This document shows, piece by piece, positions 45,824 through 58,388 of a stretch of 64,000 nucleotides of DNA (position 1 is its first letter; each line of letters begins with the position of its first letter). Where the stretch lies: positions 94,644,549-94,708,548 of the forward strand of contig CM053274.1 of the NCBI GenBank assembly GCA_028583415.1, given 5' to 3'. The translations under genes and the position numbers were made by a program. Origin of the DNA: Protea cynaroides (lineage: Eukaryota > Streptophyta > Magnoliopsida > Proteales > Proteaceae). The notes beneath the pieces are model-generated. The model was not told where the DNA came from. It did not search any database and saw nothing but the letters and a program-made list of their open reading frames with translations.

Positions 45824-46963
45824 TCAATATGAAGATTTGTCACCAGAGTCCCTTGGTGCACTGCATCTGAAGCACTCCATCCTGCTTGCAAAGTTATGCT
45901 CGTTGCACCCTGACCTGTCAATATAAAAAACACATAAATTATACTACTATATAAAATATTATAGTAAGAGGGCAAGCAAAGTAAAGGTCATGGGTTCAAA
46001 TCTGAAAACAGCTTCCCCAAGAAATGGGGGTAAGGCTGCGTACATAAACCCCTCTCCAGACCCCACAATGGTGGGAACCTCTTGCACTAGGTAACTTGTT
46101 ATAAAATATTATAGTAACTTTACACAGCATGACTAAGTTGGCATGCCCATATGTACTTATATAGACTTTGTGACTTCAGAGTTTCAACTTATTTTTAAAT
46201 TGTTGTTTAGTTATTCAAACTTAAATTAAGTTCTCTAAAATATGAACCTAAGATGTGAGGAACAGGACAAAACAAAGAACATGGTCTGATCATGGAAGAT
46301 ACAGAAATGCTTTTCTGTATTAAAATTGTATACCAACCTAGGAAAGGAGAGAAAGAAAGCTGCTTCTTCATTTAATATGCTTTTTGGTGGAAGAAGAAAC
46401 TAGCATTTTATTTATTTATTTATTTTGAGGAAGGGGAGGGACAGTCCAGCATCTTTTCTCTTTCCATTGCTATATACTAATATATACAACATAAAATCAA
46501 AACTTTTAGACCATCTAGTGGAAGTAACTATTGTGTACTGTGCCTTTTCCTCATCTTCTATCAGTATAGAACTAAGTAAAACTAAATTATACCTGGTGCA
46601 AATCCAGTCACCAGATTTCCATCCGGAGCGGCCGGCACTGGCACCGCCACCGCCGAAACCATAACCTCTTGAACGGGACATGTCACCTTCATTAGCACCA
46701 GAGGACTCATCCTTGAATGCACCACACTTGAAGCAGCTTGAGCGGCTAGCAAAGTTGTGGGCACCGCAGTTCACAGCGGAGCAGTACCAGTCGCCAGGCC
46801 GGACGTCTGAACCGCTAAATCCGAATGATGATCCAACTGATGGTCTACCACCAAAACCTCCATAATCACCAGACCTTGGCTCCCCACATCTTTGGCAAGA
46901 ATCCCTCCTGCTGAAGTTCAGGTGCTGGCATGACCTGCAGTTCCAATCTCCTGGCCTACTCAT
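45824..46963 (-). CDS. RanBP2-type zinc-finger protein with three fingers (two coding exons)
   Basis: Coding exon 1 is 46963-46593 and exon 2 is 45914-45824, GT-AG and in phase, 153 residues. It starts M-S-R-P-G-D-W-N-C. Three RanBP2/NZF fingers (G-D-W-x-C-x2-4-C-x3-N-F-x6-C-x2-C) sit at about residues 5-27, 57-81 and 118-142, with Gly/Ser-rich linkers. The intron interrupts the third finger just after its first Cys-Thr. This spacing and order match a small plant family typified by Arabidopsis At3g15680-like proteins. Fingers of this type bind single-stranded RNA or, in other proteins, ubiquitin; which applies here is not shown by the sequence. A donor at 47360 and acceptor near 46970 (AG just before AGAAG-ATG) indicate an intron in the 5'UTR. 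Coding intron 45915-46592 carries a SINE. Confidence 0.92.
45915..46592 (-). other. Intron of the zinc-finger gene
   Basis: 678-bp intron between the two coding exons. It contains the SINE and otherwise AT-rich sequence. The ORF running out of exon 1 into it is an artefact. Confidence 0.85.
45968..46100 (+). mobile_element. SINE with perfect 17-bp target-site duplication
   Basis: Flanked by ATAAAATATTATAGTAA at 45951-45967 and again at 46101-46117, identical. The body contains a Pol III B-box-like GGGTTCAAATC at about 45992 and the GGGGGTAAGGCTGCGTACA motif typical of angiosperm Au-type SINEs, and ends GTAACTTGTT. A clear A box is missing, so the tRNA-like head is probably 5' truncated or degenerate. 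It is in the intron of the zinc-finger gene, antisense to it. Confidence 0.85.
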
Positions 46964-47459
46964 CTTCTCTGTGTTCAACATCCAATAAATAAAACAATTA
47001 AGCCAATGATGGAAAAGAAAACAAGCAATAACCATGTATGTCTCAGTTTTTTTCTATAGCCCATAAAACAAAATTCTACTAGACACAGACTGTCCCTCTT
47101 TATTTTATATTACCACCTCTCCCTTTTGATGCTAAATCTATATTAAAGGCACAGAGAGAAAGTGAGAGCTTATGACAAGTTCCTCAAACAGGAAAAAGCC
47201 ATCAAAGAGTACTTCTATAGCAGTGAGATTAGTCATGACCCATGACTTGAATGCAGCTAAATGGATTGCCATGAATAGCAATTGTAAGCATGGGTACCAA
47301 CTAAGACTGAATTATGAGAAAAAGCAAAAAGTTAAGAGGAAGAGTGTTTAACGACTCACCTTAAGGAACTAAAGGAATAGAAAGATAGGAAGAGTGAGTT
47401 GTTGTGATGATAGAAGAAGAAATAAGTGAGTGTATGATTTAGTTGTGCAGGTTTGGGTG

Positions 47460-47469
47460 GTTTATATAC
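47460..47469 (-). promoter_or_regulatory. Likely TATA box of the zinc-finger gene
   Basis: TATATAAAC on the minus strand, about 100 bp upstream of the predicted 5'UTR intron donor (47360). That fits transcription starting near 47430. Confidence 0.45.
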
Positions 47470-50100
47470 TTGCATAGGCCTCAAGGATTGGGAATCCTGT
47501 GGAGGGCCATAGATGTTCTTTTTTGGTGTTCTTCATTGCCTTCTTGAACAATGGAATCACAGAAACCCAAAAGAAGAAAAAGAGAAAAAGAAAATGGATT
47601 CCAAAGATAGAAAATTTAGTGAAATTAGATAAATCATATCTTTTATTACTTCTTTTTGGGTTTCTAGAATTAGGAAGTGCATGCATCCCATTAATACCCC
47701 TCTCTATACGATTCCCCTTCTGTATATCGGTTCTTAATTAGAAGGATGATGGGCTCTAAGTGTTTCCCTCCATCTCTCATTGATATGGGTGGCCATTCCA
47801 CCCATGTGTTTGTCAACCCACAAGTGTAGGAGCATGGTAGCCCATGCACTCACTTTTCAAGGATTAATTATGTTTAGCAAGTGCTAATTAGGAATTAATA
47901 TATTATTTATCAGATTTTGAGATGAATTTTGTATACCATATTAGGTCTAGTTTGGAATATTTTCATCATGTATGGGCTTAGCATCCAATCATTGTATTGG
48001 TATGGATTAATAGAAGGGTGTTGCCATATGGGTTTTGATTGGATGGAGTCCAATACGAGAAGCGATCTCCCTAATGGGTAATGGGCTTTAATTTATCCGT
48101 TCTAATGTATGGATTTATTAGCAGCTATGCATTATTATGGGATAGCATCGGTTGCTATCCAGATGTTAAGGGTTAGACCCTGTTCCCAGTTTATATATTA
48201 ATATTAGCAATGCCCGTAAAATAGGGAACACACAAAATCAACAATTAGGGTTGCTTTCAGAGGATGATATGGATTCAAGTATGAATTTATTCTTGAAATC
48301 CTTGCTGTTGTTTTCATGTTCAATGATTCGACATGGTGTTTGCATAATTAATTTCTATCATATTCACTCAACATTGCACAAATGGCTTCATCTACTAGAG
48401 CTCAATATGCTAAGAACTAATGTGTAAAAGTCACATACATCAATCATCCATAAGACACTGCAAAGGATTCTTTCTTTCTCCTTTCTAAGACTCATCCCAC
48501 TTGCAGTTATATAAGCCTTCACTGGATATGGCTTGTGCTTTAGGTTGCTGTAATGGAGGTTCATATGGGTTAGGTCAACACTAGACCCTCGTCCTATATT
48601 GCTTCTGGAATTTATTCTCCTTCCATGTAAATCTATCACCAAAAATTTATTCGACCCTTATGATCCTTTTTTCTCAATAATTCAAAAGCTATATATGCAT
48701 ATGTAGCCAATAACTTGCTTGATTTCCTGGATCTTGATAAGGATTGGACTGGCGGACCTCAAATTCCTAGTGCGTTTATGTACATGGATTCGAATCTAAA
48801 AACAGCCTTTTTGTGAAGCAGCGATAAGGCAATGGGCATAAGTCTCTCCCCAGATCCATAATGGCGAGAACCTCATGCACTAGATACGCCCTTCTACGTA
48901 AGACAATATTTGAAACTGCATTGAGTTGTTTTCAATACTAAAAAAACTCATCAAAGAGACCAAGTTGGCCTGAAATGAACTTAAGCTTGAGCCATGTCCC
49001 CACATAAAGTGATAGAGATTGAAACCCTTAAACACAACATTCCCCTATTGAACATTAGGAGGACCCTTTGACTATGCCATAAGGGGGCCCACGTATCAAT
49101 GACGTGGAGAATGGAATCGATGTCCATTTGGTACAGGTGCTTGCATGTTGACCAATGATTGGATAAGGAAGAATCCAATCACCCCATCAGACAAGATGAA
49201 TATTCCAGATATAAAAAAACCTCAGACTAAGGACCCACCCCCACCTTATTCTCATCCCTGATTGATTTCAATGTGGGTCATAGTCTTTTTTCCATTACAT
49301 GCATGCGCTTTGAGAACCCTAGCTTCACTGTAAACGGTCACTTCAACGGAAAAATTCTGGTTACTTTTCAATTTTGAATATTCTTTTCAGTAGTACTTGA
49401 ACTCCATATTTAGGTCAAAAGGGTTTTAAAACAACCCTAATTTTCATAAACTTGACAAAACCATCAGTTTCACTTTAGTCATGTTTCCATTTTTTGGGTG
49501 AAAACTATAGTAAAACAGACCCACCTAGGCAATAACTAAAACCCATAATGTGTGGGACCAAATCCAATAAATATCTCTTATCTGGGCCGTTGCTTTCAGG
49601 ATCTAGAACAAAGTTGCATTAGAGGATCTTGATGATACACTATCATGCACCCATGAGTCATGATACATGACTTGGGTTCATCAAATTAAAGTATTGTTAC
49701 AATAGTTGTAACAAAATCATATATATTCATATTAAGGAACAAAGATAAATATCAAAAACAATTTTCTAGCAATTTCATTTGCTTAGGGGTGGTTATCAGG
49801 ACAATGGGCACTGACATAAGTCTAGGGTCTCGAGTTTGAGTTCTACCTTCTTATACCAATGGGATATTTGGGCATTACATTCATTATCTCCTCCCTTCCT
49901 TACAGGACCACTCTCGCTTAGGCACCTAATTCCATATCCTGGCCCCACAAGGGGCATCGCAGCACTCAAAAAGGAGTCCAAAGTTGAAGGAAGTGTCCCC
50001 CACAGCACAGTGGCGACTGTCATATCTTTTTAAGTCGAAATTTTTGGCTCCGATTTTTGCATAGTAGGACAAATCAAATGGGTTGTATGGAAATGTTTAT
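47470..50100. other. Gene-free spacer with an older SINE
   Basis: No gene supported. It contains the SINE-like copy at 48765-48893. Sequence near 49790-50030 has a tRNA-derived look (GTCTCGAGTTTGAGTTC), but no bounded element could be defined. Confidence 0.4.
48765..48893 (+). mobile_element. SINE-like copy, diverged
   Basis: Shares the layout of the SINE at 45968: B-box-like GGATTCGAATC, AAACAGCC, a GATAAGGC block, CCCCAGATCC, ATGGCGAGAACCTC and ATGCACTAG in the same order. No target duplication was recognised, so it is older. Confidence 0.6.
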
Positions 50101-50376
50101 GCATCGAAAAGAAAAAGAAAGAAAAGATGAGAATAGTTCATCTGCATGTATGAATACCCTCCACGAGATGATTCATCACCTCCATATTTAAAAGGTCCCA
50201 TATCATGATGAGGATGAGATCCAGTAAAAGATACATATACACGTAGATGCAGATGAAGTGAACTTAGAGAAAGAGAGAGAGGAGCCGACTGCCGACTGAA
50301 GTTAGAGCTGCATGGCTTTAGGGGTTGTAAGGGAGCTGTTGTGATCTTTTGGGATGAGATGATTTGGTTGTACAGA

Positions 50377-50418
<42 letters not shown>

Positions 50419-52114
50419 GGAAGAGATGGTTGATGGTTCAATTCAAAAAGGGAAAACAAAGGAAAGGAAAAGAAATGGTGAGTTTCGATAAAGATAGTCG
50501 AAGCTGATGATGGGAAGAGAAGTCTTCGAGGTTATATTTGACCATCTTTTCTTTTCTTTCTTGTTCCTTCACTTCTGTGGTTTCCTTTCTGTCATTTAAA
50601 TTTTTTTTTCCTCTTTAATTATACCCCTTTTTCTGACCCTCTCTTGTATTCATTTTGATTTTTGAATCTCTTTCTTTCTTTCTACTCTTTTGCTTTTTTC
50701 CCTCTGCAAAGAGAAAGAAACTTAAGAAGCTGACAGCCCATTTCTCTCTTTCTCTTTCATCTGTCGCATGAAAATTTCAAAACAAGAGGAAGATCTGCCT
50801 TCCATTCTCTTGGGTGCCGTTAAAGAAAGACCGTGGCAAACTGTATAAAAGCAAAAAGGAAGAGGCTGCTCGATTCCCCTTGGGAAATGCTTCCATGCAT
50901 GACTATCACTATACCCCAAAACCAAAGTTTCATTTTCTCGTTTACGTATCTTTCTCTCTCCTCTCTATATCTCTCTCTTAATCTTTCTCTTTCTTGATGT
51001 GTTTGAATGGGTTCTCCAATAAAGAGGAATCCCTACAAACCCATCACATTTGATCACTGTCATCATCTTCTTCGATGTTCAAACTTCACAGCCTAATTCA
51101 CTTTATGAGATAAAAATTATTTAGTCTTATTGCTTAGAATTGGAAGTGCTTAATCAACTTATAACCTCAACTTTTCTCTCTATGACATACAAGAAATGAT
51201 GAGTGATCATCCCAAAAGGAAGATTTCTGTAATCTTCCTGCATTTTTTTGCAAGAGAATCAGCCACCGAATTCTTTGAAATATCTGATTGTAATCGGTCG
51301 GATCGGTTACAATCAGGTTACAATCAGATAAAGCCATTAATTATCATGGGTAGCCGTGGATATGTTACTATATTTTATTTGAGTTTCACGTATAAAAAAA
51401 AAACATTTGATTCTCTTTGGATTTAATAATTAAAAAAAAAAGTTGTGTTGAATTGCATGCACGTGAATTGGTGGTAAGGATTTGGATAATGTAGGTCATC
51501 ACAATGATAAAATTCCCTACCTTTAATTTTTGGCTTCTTTTTATCAAGTTGAATCATATACATCTACGTGTATTTTTTATGGAATTTCATCATTGCTCAT
51601 GCCATATAGAACCCACTTCTAAAATATGGGACCCATTAAATATAAATACTGATAGAATCACTAGAGAATACACATCTCCTTGTTATCACCCTCAACATCT
51701 TTTTTCCTCTGCAGATGCCATGAGGTATTTCTAGGGCACATTGTGTAGTTGAGATTCCTTTTTAGAAAGTTTCAAGGTGGTCCTCGTCCCAGATTGGTTT
51801 CAGTCCGGCCAATAGGTTGTCTTTACTCTTTAGCATATCCTGGCCTGAACCAGACTTCAATGAACCCTGGTCCAATATAATAAACTCAAATTCAAATTAA
51901 TCAAACATGATTCAGCCATATTTGTCTCCTAGCTCTAACATTCCATAATTCATGGGATCACCATATTCTCATCTCTGATCTAGGTATTAATTAATGCGAA
52001 TTAAAGTGAGTTCTATATTATGCATGACAAGAAGAAATTATAGATGGAATCCTCCATTGATCCTCAGTGAAAAATACCTCCAATGAGACATTGACGAGTA
52101 TATGTACTTTGAGA
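50101..52114. other. Spacer with GA microsatellite and CT-rich tracts
   Basis: GA run at 50381-50415, pyrimidine-rich tracts at 50540-50760 and 50940-51000. The minus-strand ORF at 50097-50459 is mainly translated CT repeat. No gene or hairpin RNA recognised. Confidence 0.4.
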
Positions 52115-52591
52115 TAGGGGTGTCAATGGGTCGATTATGTTTGGGCCGAATTGGTTTTAATCCTGTAAATCCAATCTCAATTACTAAATTCCAGTTTCAG
52201 ATTTTTATCGGGCTGGCTGAATGGGATTTTATCTGTCCATTGCCGATTCTTTTAAGGGTTTAGTTTCTCATATGCATATTTAGTAATAAGTTGGCTTAAT
52301 GGCCATTATCAGGCTTGTTTGGTTCTATTTTTAATTCCTTACGTGTGTATATGTTGCAAAAAATTAGCTTAATGGATTCTTATCTGTCAATTATCAAGCT
52401 GGTTTAGTTTTGATTTGGCTTATTGAGTCGATTGGGTTTGTGCTAATCAATTGGGTATGGTTTCGATTTTTCTCTAGGCTCTAAAAACAGAGCCCAATTA
52501 AGCCCAATAACATTTGGTTTCAGTTCGATTGGAGTTTAAATAGGACTAGTTCGGTTTCAGTTTTTAGTTTCAGCCCAATTTTGACACCCTT
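52115..52591. mobile_element. hAT-type MITE
   Basis: Left end TAGGGGTGTCAA (52115) and right end TTGACACCCTT (to 52591) are inverted repeats of the common hAT type. Flanks TTGAGATA and TTGAAACA could be a diverged 8-bp duplication. The interior is repetitive and AT-rich with words such as TTCAGTTCGATTGG and no ORF. Confidence 0.6.
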
Positions 52592-53621
52592 GAAACATAA
52601 TCAAAGAAATATAGGACATAGGATGCAACATGGGTTGGGCAAATCTGATCCAAACTGGGCGTACTTAATGTTTTTGAGCCCTGCCATGGGATTTCCAATT
52701 CATAGAATGGGCTCGGGCTGAAAAATAACAAGCTGAACTCGACTAATGGCTCATAATCCAATAGTTTTTTTTCTCCTTTTTTTTTTTTTGGTGGACTTAA
52801 AATCTAATGGATCTGTCTATATGACACCAGTGGGTATATGACACCAGTGGGTGTCGATGGCCCATTGACATCAATTCCTTTTCATGCACCCTCAATGAGT
52901 CATCACAAAAACCTCAATATATAGGGAATTATTATTGGTATTTGAGACAGGAGGGACGAGGGGGTTTTCTGTGATCTGACAGACGCCGATCATCGGTGTG
53001 TCAATTAAGAACATCTCTAATCTAATAGTTAGGATCATATCAACTCTCCAATTCATTGGAGAATAACAATTCCATTTTTTTTTTTTAATATATACCACAT
53101 AACAACTTAGTTGGATGACAAATTTTTTTGGGCATTATAAGCATATATCAAACTTGTTGTGTGATAAGTTTCAATCCAAAAACACTTCATCACATGTAGG
53201 GGTGCAAGTTTTACCTTGACAATCCGAACTCGCCCAAACCCGCTCTGAACCCTGGCATGGTTGCACCCGGCCTGAACCCTAGCAGGGCTGGGTTAGGGCC
53301 TAAATTTTGATCAACCCTAGCAGGGTTGGGTCGGGTTGGGCTGGATTAGGGCCTAAATTTTGTGTTTATTATATGTTTAAGTTATAATTGTTATATATTT
53401 GTTATTTGACAATTTGTTGTATGTTTCAGGGCCAATTAGGGTCAATCCGACCCTGATAATCCTACCCTGAATCAGGGTTAACCCAGCCCAACCCTGCCTT
53501 GTCAGGGTCAATCAGGGTAGGTTAGAGTTATGGTTAGGATTTTAAAAAACCCAACTATATTGCAATCCTAATCACATGAGAATATCAACAAGTCAAGATC
53601 TAAATGACTTAAGAAAAGACT

Positions 53622-53683
<62 letters not shown>

Positions 53684-54740
53684 TTTTGAAGTATGTTTAA
53701 TTTCAACTACTTTGGATAGCCTCATCAATTACATCAGCCATATGCTGACTTGATAGTAAAAAAATGAATAAAAAAAAAAAAACCCAAAACACCAGATGTT
53801 GGGTATGTATGTTTGACATAGGCCTTGCAATTTGAAAGACGGAATGGCTAAAGGAAATATTCACTACGGAATAGACTTTTAGTTCCAGTTTGACTTTAAT
53901 TATTTATTTGAGTTATGGGAAAGGATTATCACACGGACCTGTAATGGCATTTTCCACATTAAGTTAAAGGGTGCACGAGAAGGGATGTCTCACTATTTTT
54001 ATATAGGGGTATTTGAGGTGGGAGGGCAGACCTTTGTGATTAAGTTTTTTTTTTTGCCATTGAAACCATTGTATTTGAAAAAGGTGCAACTTGTTCTAAC
54101 AAAAGAAATACACTTAGATAGTTGTAATCTTTTTTTTATTGTCTTTTGCCTAATTCCTAAAAGTTACTTTAGATTAAGAATAAAAAATGATTTTTTGATA
54201 AGTAGGTCCTAAGGAAAGTTCAATTTATCTTTGCTGACTGAAATATCCCATTGAGATTAAGTGAAACACTACAAAATTAATAACCAATAGTGGTTCCTTT
54301 AAAAAAAAATAATATAAAAATTATTTATTGTTGTGTCATTTTCTAGAAGGTCATTTTCATGGATGTTCTTCAAGTATACATGTTGAGATAATCAAATTTT
54401 ATTTTCACTAGAAAAAAATGTATAAGTCTAAGCACAAAAAAAAAAGGTAAAGTTACAATATATTTTTCTTCAACTTTGGTTACAATAAAATTTTCCAAAC
54501 TGAAACAAAGGTCCAAATCCTGCCTTCAGTTTGGAGAATATATTATATCTCATGCAAACAAAATACATACCGACATATAATGTCATACACCCTTATATAT
54601 ATCATGAGATTTTGGATGAAACCTGTCTTTAATTATTTATTACACAAAAAGAGAACCACTGATCAGAAAGAAGCAAAAGCTAGGAGTCTAGGACTGATAT
54701 GTCCATCCTCTAATTAAGACTTTGTATAGTTGCAGAATAG
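52592..54740. other. Gene-free spacer with AT microsatellite and CCCTGA-rich repeat
   Basis: At about 53200-53540 a GC-richer stretch repeats AACCCTAGCAGGG and GGGTTGGG words after an AGGGGTGCAAG start; it may be a truncated hAT-type element. An AT microsatellite fills 53624-53679. No gene supported. Confidence 0.45.
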
Positions 54741-55237
54741 TTAAGTTTCCATGTTGGACTTGAAAGAGTTCTTTCTTGCAGATGCCAAAACCGTTTTATC
54801 TGCAACTATGAAGTAGGCAGCACCAGCCACTACAGATCAACATAAGCACAAAGATGAGTTCCATTGACATACTGCAATTAGAAGCAACACTTGAGAATGA
54901 AAATCGATGAGGGATGATATATAATAGTAATTACCAGTTGAAATTATGAGAGCCTGAGCAGTAGGATTCAAGTTTGATCTTGCCCATGGCAACATTTTAG
55001 CACTGGCAATCTGCATTTGAATTCACAATAGTTTATAAAGGTAAGATATCAGCACTTCCCCCTTCAAATTAAGTAACAAACTTCTATTATAATGAAAAAG
55101 AAGAACACTTACTGTAGGAACTGCAGTTGCAATGCCTGCAACCATGGCTGCCTTCACTCCAGCCATCACACCCTCTGTTGATCCAAACAAAACTAAATTT
55201 CAACTGCTCTATAATAACAAAAAAGAAGAAAGAAGAA

Positions 55238-55269
<32 letters not shown>

Positions 55270-55365
55270 AATACCATGAGAGCATCGTTTTGCCATGGCC
55301 AATCTCTGATCCAGTGAAGGCAACCCATTTCTTTCCAGAGGAGACTGAGCTACATTTTTTGCCAT
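54741..55365 (-). CDS. ENOD93: Early nodulin 93 family protein (four exons)
   Basis: Exons in coding order: 55365-55275, 55174-55113, 55010-54935, 54829-54741; all junctions GT-AG and in phase, 105 residues. The start M-A-K-N-V-A-Q-S-P-L-E-R, the motif A-M-A-K-R-C-S-H-E-G-V, the segment P-W-A-R-S-N-L-N-P-T-A-Q-A and the end V-A-D-K-T-V-L-A-S-A-R-K-N-S-F match the family at full length. Two hydrophobic helices (about residues 36-55 and 74-92) suggest a small membrane protein. Members are known beyond nodulation, being linked to nitrogen use in rice and, in recent work, to mitochondrial cytochrome c oxidase; the role here is inferred. Intron 1 contains a long A run (55240-55268 on the plus strand). 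Confidence 0.93.
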
Positions 55366-55470
55366 TTGTCTTTTCTTTTTTTCTTTTTTTTCAGAGAAGA
55401 AGAAAAGTTGGGGGAGGAGGTGGGTTAGAACTTTGAGCTGATCAAATTGAGTTTGCTTGCATGGTGGGAA

Positions 55471-55480
55471 ATTTATAAAT
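55471..55480 (-). promoter_or_regulatory. Likely TATA box of ENOD93
   Basis: ATTTATAAAT about 105 bp upstream of the ATG. It fits a start site near 55440. Confidence 0.4.
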
Positions 55481-56892
55481 GTGAGAAATGGGAATCAGAG
55501 GAGAGTTGGAGTTGGATGGTTTTGGATTTTAATTCCAACGTCGCAGCCACCTGTTTTGAGGTTGGTGAACTGATCAGCCAAACAACCCAAAGATCTTGTG
55601 TAGTGGCCACTAGTTGCTGGTTTTCATAAAGCATCCCTTAAAACCGTGGGTCAGAGGACTGACTCCACTGCCAACCTGGGGTAGCTCAGGTCAGGTTCTT
55701 TGGTTGTATCCACTGAACTTGCAACTCCTTAGGATGGCTACCATGTGTTTCTCCTGCCACATATGTGTTTTCCCTCAAGTGTGGAGGAATCTTTTTTTGG
55801 GAATTTATTTTTTCTCGGGCATGGTTCAAGGTATCAGTACCATATCAGATTTGTCAATCTGTTTTGGCATGAATCCGGTATCCGTTTTGCTGAATCGGTA
55901 TAATGATCGATATTGATCTACACGTGATCCATACTTACCGATACCTAGTTGGTTAAAGTAATCAATCATAGGTGTCTAAATTTGGTTCAAAATTTATCAA
56001 TTTCCAAATGTAGGGCCGGCCCTTTTGCACCTGTGGCTGAACCTGATCTCATCCTGGTCCATTAGTGACCCAAAAGGAACAATGACCCAAAAAAATCAGG
56101 CCTAATGTCAACCCATGTTCCTTATAGGGATAGAAATTCTCTCTTGTCTGTGATCGTATGATTGGATTTTATTTGATGCGTATATTAATACATCGATATA
56201 TGTATCGGGAGAAATCTAACCATGCAATCATGATTGGTGTGACTGGACAAAGGAGACGACTTTTATCCTCGAATAGAACTTGGACCACACCTATGAATCA
56301 CGAAAATCCAGATCATGCATGAGAAAAGCATTGACCAGGTCTAAGACCAACATGGGACCGGTTTCTTATAGGGATCGATGAAACTAGTAATCTAACCAAG
56401 AACTGAAATGCTAATGGACCACCTCAAAAGCGGTTTATGTAATTGTTCCGGTCTCGTTAGAATCAGTGAAACTAGGAAAATGCAAACCGAAAAAGTGGCT
56501 GATTTCCATTAGAATCGGTTTACAATGGTTCTGGTTCAGTTTTATAGCTTTGCAATGGTGTCATGACGAAAAGAATTGTCATGGAGAAAAGTATCTCCTT
56601 TATGCCCTAATCATGGTTTGATGAATCTGGATCGGATCAGGCTTAGTCACTCCATTTCAGTCGATTCTTACAACCTTTTTTGAACAGCCTATGGCAAAAG
56701 GTTTCGTATATGACCGAGTATGTATACGATTATATTTTCTGTAATACCCTAGATTTTTATGAATTAATTATTTGTAGTGTCGTTTAGTGTTACACCTCTA
56801 GGTGACATTCAGACAACTAGTTGAGGACTAGACCTTGGTATGCCACTTGGATAAGGTATGCAATATTGTTCTATCCAGTTAAATTTTTATAT
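55481..56892. other. Spacer with degenerate TATCGAT-rich repeat
   Basis: At about 55830-55950 a repeat with AGGTATCAGTACCATATCAG, GATCGATATTGATC and ACCGATACC words recurs, degenerate, at 58070-58400 and 60130-60790. No gene supported. Confidence 0.4.
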
Positions 56893-57166
56893 ACAGATTT
56901 TTAATATCCCTTAATTTTAATACTGAATTTTAATACTGATTTTAATATTGATTTTTAATACTGATTTTATTACTAATTTTTAATATTGATTTTTAGTATT
57001 GATTTTTAATATTAATTTTAATACTGAATTTTAATACTGATGTTAATAGTGATTTTAATACTAATTTTTAATACTGAATTTAATACTGATTTTTAATATT
57101 GATTTTAATACTGATTTTAATACTGATATTATTTTTAATACTGATCTTAATAGTGATTTTAATACT
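56893..57166 (+). repeat. AT-rich minisatellite
   Basis: About 20 irregular tandem copies of a unit near TTTTAATACTGA, with variants TATTGATT and TACTAATT. No coding meaning. Confidence 0.85.
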
Positions 57167-57251
57167 CAGCGAACATGTATATTTAGCGGTGAACAATATC
57201 CTTCCCTTAATCTTGGCCAGAAATTTGAGATTGATTTTATCAACGCAATAA

Positions 57252-58035
57252 GAATTCCTTTTCCAACCGTGTGGGGCACCTCCCTCCAAACGCTCCAACG
57301 CTAGTTTTTAGAAAATTTGCATTTGATGAAAGACGAGAACGGTACCAATTGGTGTACCATACATGGCTTAAGTACTCAAAAGTCAAACGCTTCAGTTGTG
57401 TACCAAAACAAAATTTTCGTGCTGGGTCTTCTGGAAATTATTCGATTCGACGAAGTCCGGCCTTGGATCAATTGAAAGACGAGAACAGTTGCATTCGATG
57501 CACTGCAACATACTCGAGAATAGTTTCACTATATGCTAGGCAGAAAGAGCTGTAGTTTGCAGTGCCAGGAACGCTCATTGCGGTTGGCACCACCATGGAT
57601 CATCCTACTCCGACAGGTGTTGATTGGTTAGTGGATCAAGTCCTCGTGGAGGTTGGGACAATCCCTAAGGTTTTTGTTGAACTGGAGGTTGCAATCTTAA
57701 GCTAAGCAACCTGAACCTTAGTGGGGCCGACAGACACTCTCTCTCCTACATAACACAAAAAATTTATATTTGGTGGTAAAATAAAATTATTTTCTAGTGT
57801 GGGTATCTTTTTCTAGGAGAAGGCTGCCCCTGTATGGTAACAACTCCATCAAAAGATGGATAAGGAGAAATCGAAATTCCTTTTCCAATCGTGTCGGCCC
57901 CTCCCACCAAAGGCTCCAACACTACCTATTAGAAAATTTGCATTTGATGATTGGCGAGAACGGTGCCAATTGGTGTACCAAAAATGGCTTAAGTACTCGA
58001 GAGTCAATCCCTCTAATTGTGTACCGAAACAATTC
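57252..58035 (+). repeat. Pair of ~165-bp direct repeats with spacer
   Basis: 57252-57416 and 57874-58035 share TTCCTTTTCCAA, GAAAATTTGCATTTGATGA, GAGAACGGT, CCAATTGGTGTACCA and TGGCTTAAGTACTC in order. The copies are clearly diverged (roughly four-fifths alike by eye). They may be two remnants of one dispersed element. The ORFs across them are not conserved. Confidence 0.7.
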
Positions 58036-58388
58036 CAATCACTATTACTGAATTATGAGTGTTAATCACAGTTTTAGTAATCGATTTTGGCATCAGCCCG
58101 TAGCCCGATACCGATTTTTTAGTATCTTTTATTGTCTTTTAAATGGTATGACGATATGTTTGAAGCACATTGGCTGTACAATCGATCCATATTGGTGTCG
58201 GATTTGTTTTGGGATCCACCAATACCTTAAACCCTGTGTTAATAGTTCCTAGCCCAAAATTAAGAAAGAATTAGGTGCATGGTTTTAGTTCACAGTATTC
58301 AAACGGTTATACAAGATTGGTATTGCATTAATAAGAAACCAATAACAGATGACACATGATCGATACTAAATTAAAAAATATTTAAAAA

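Noticed and set aside
50097..50459. Minus-strand ORF with Ser-Leu repeats
   Set aside because: Mostly translated CT repeat; no splice partner or family.
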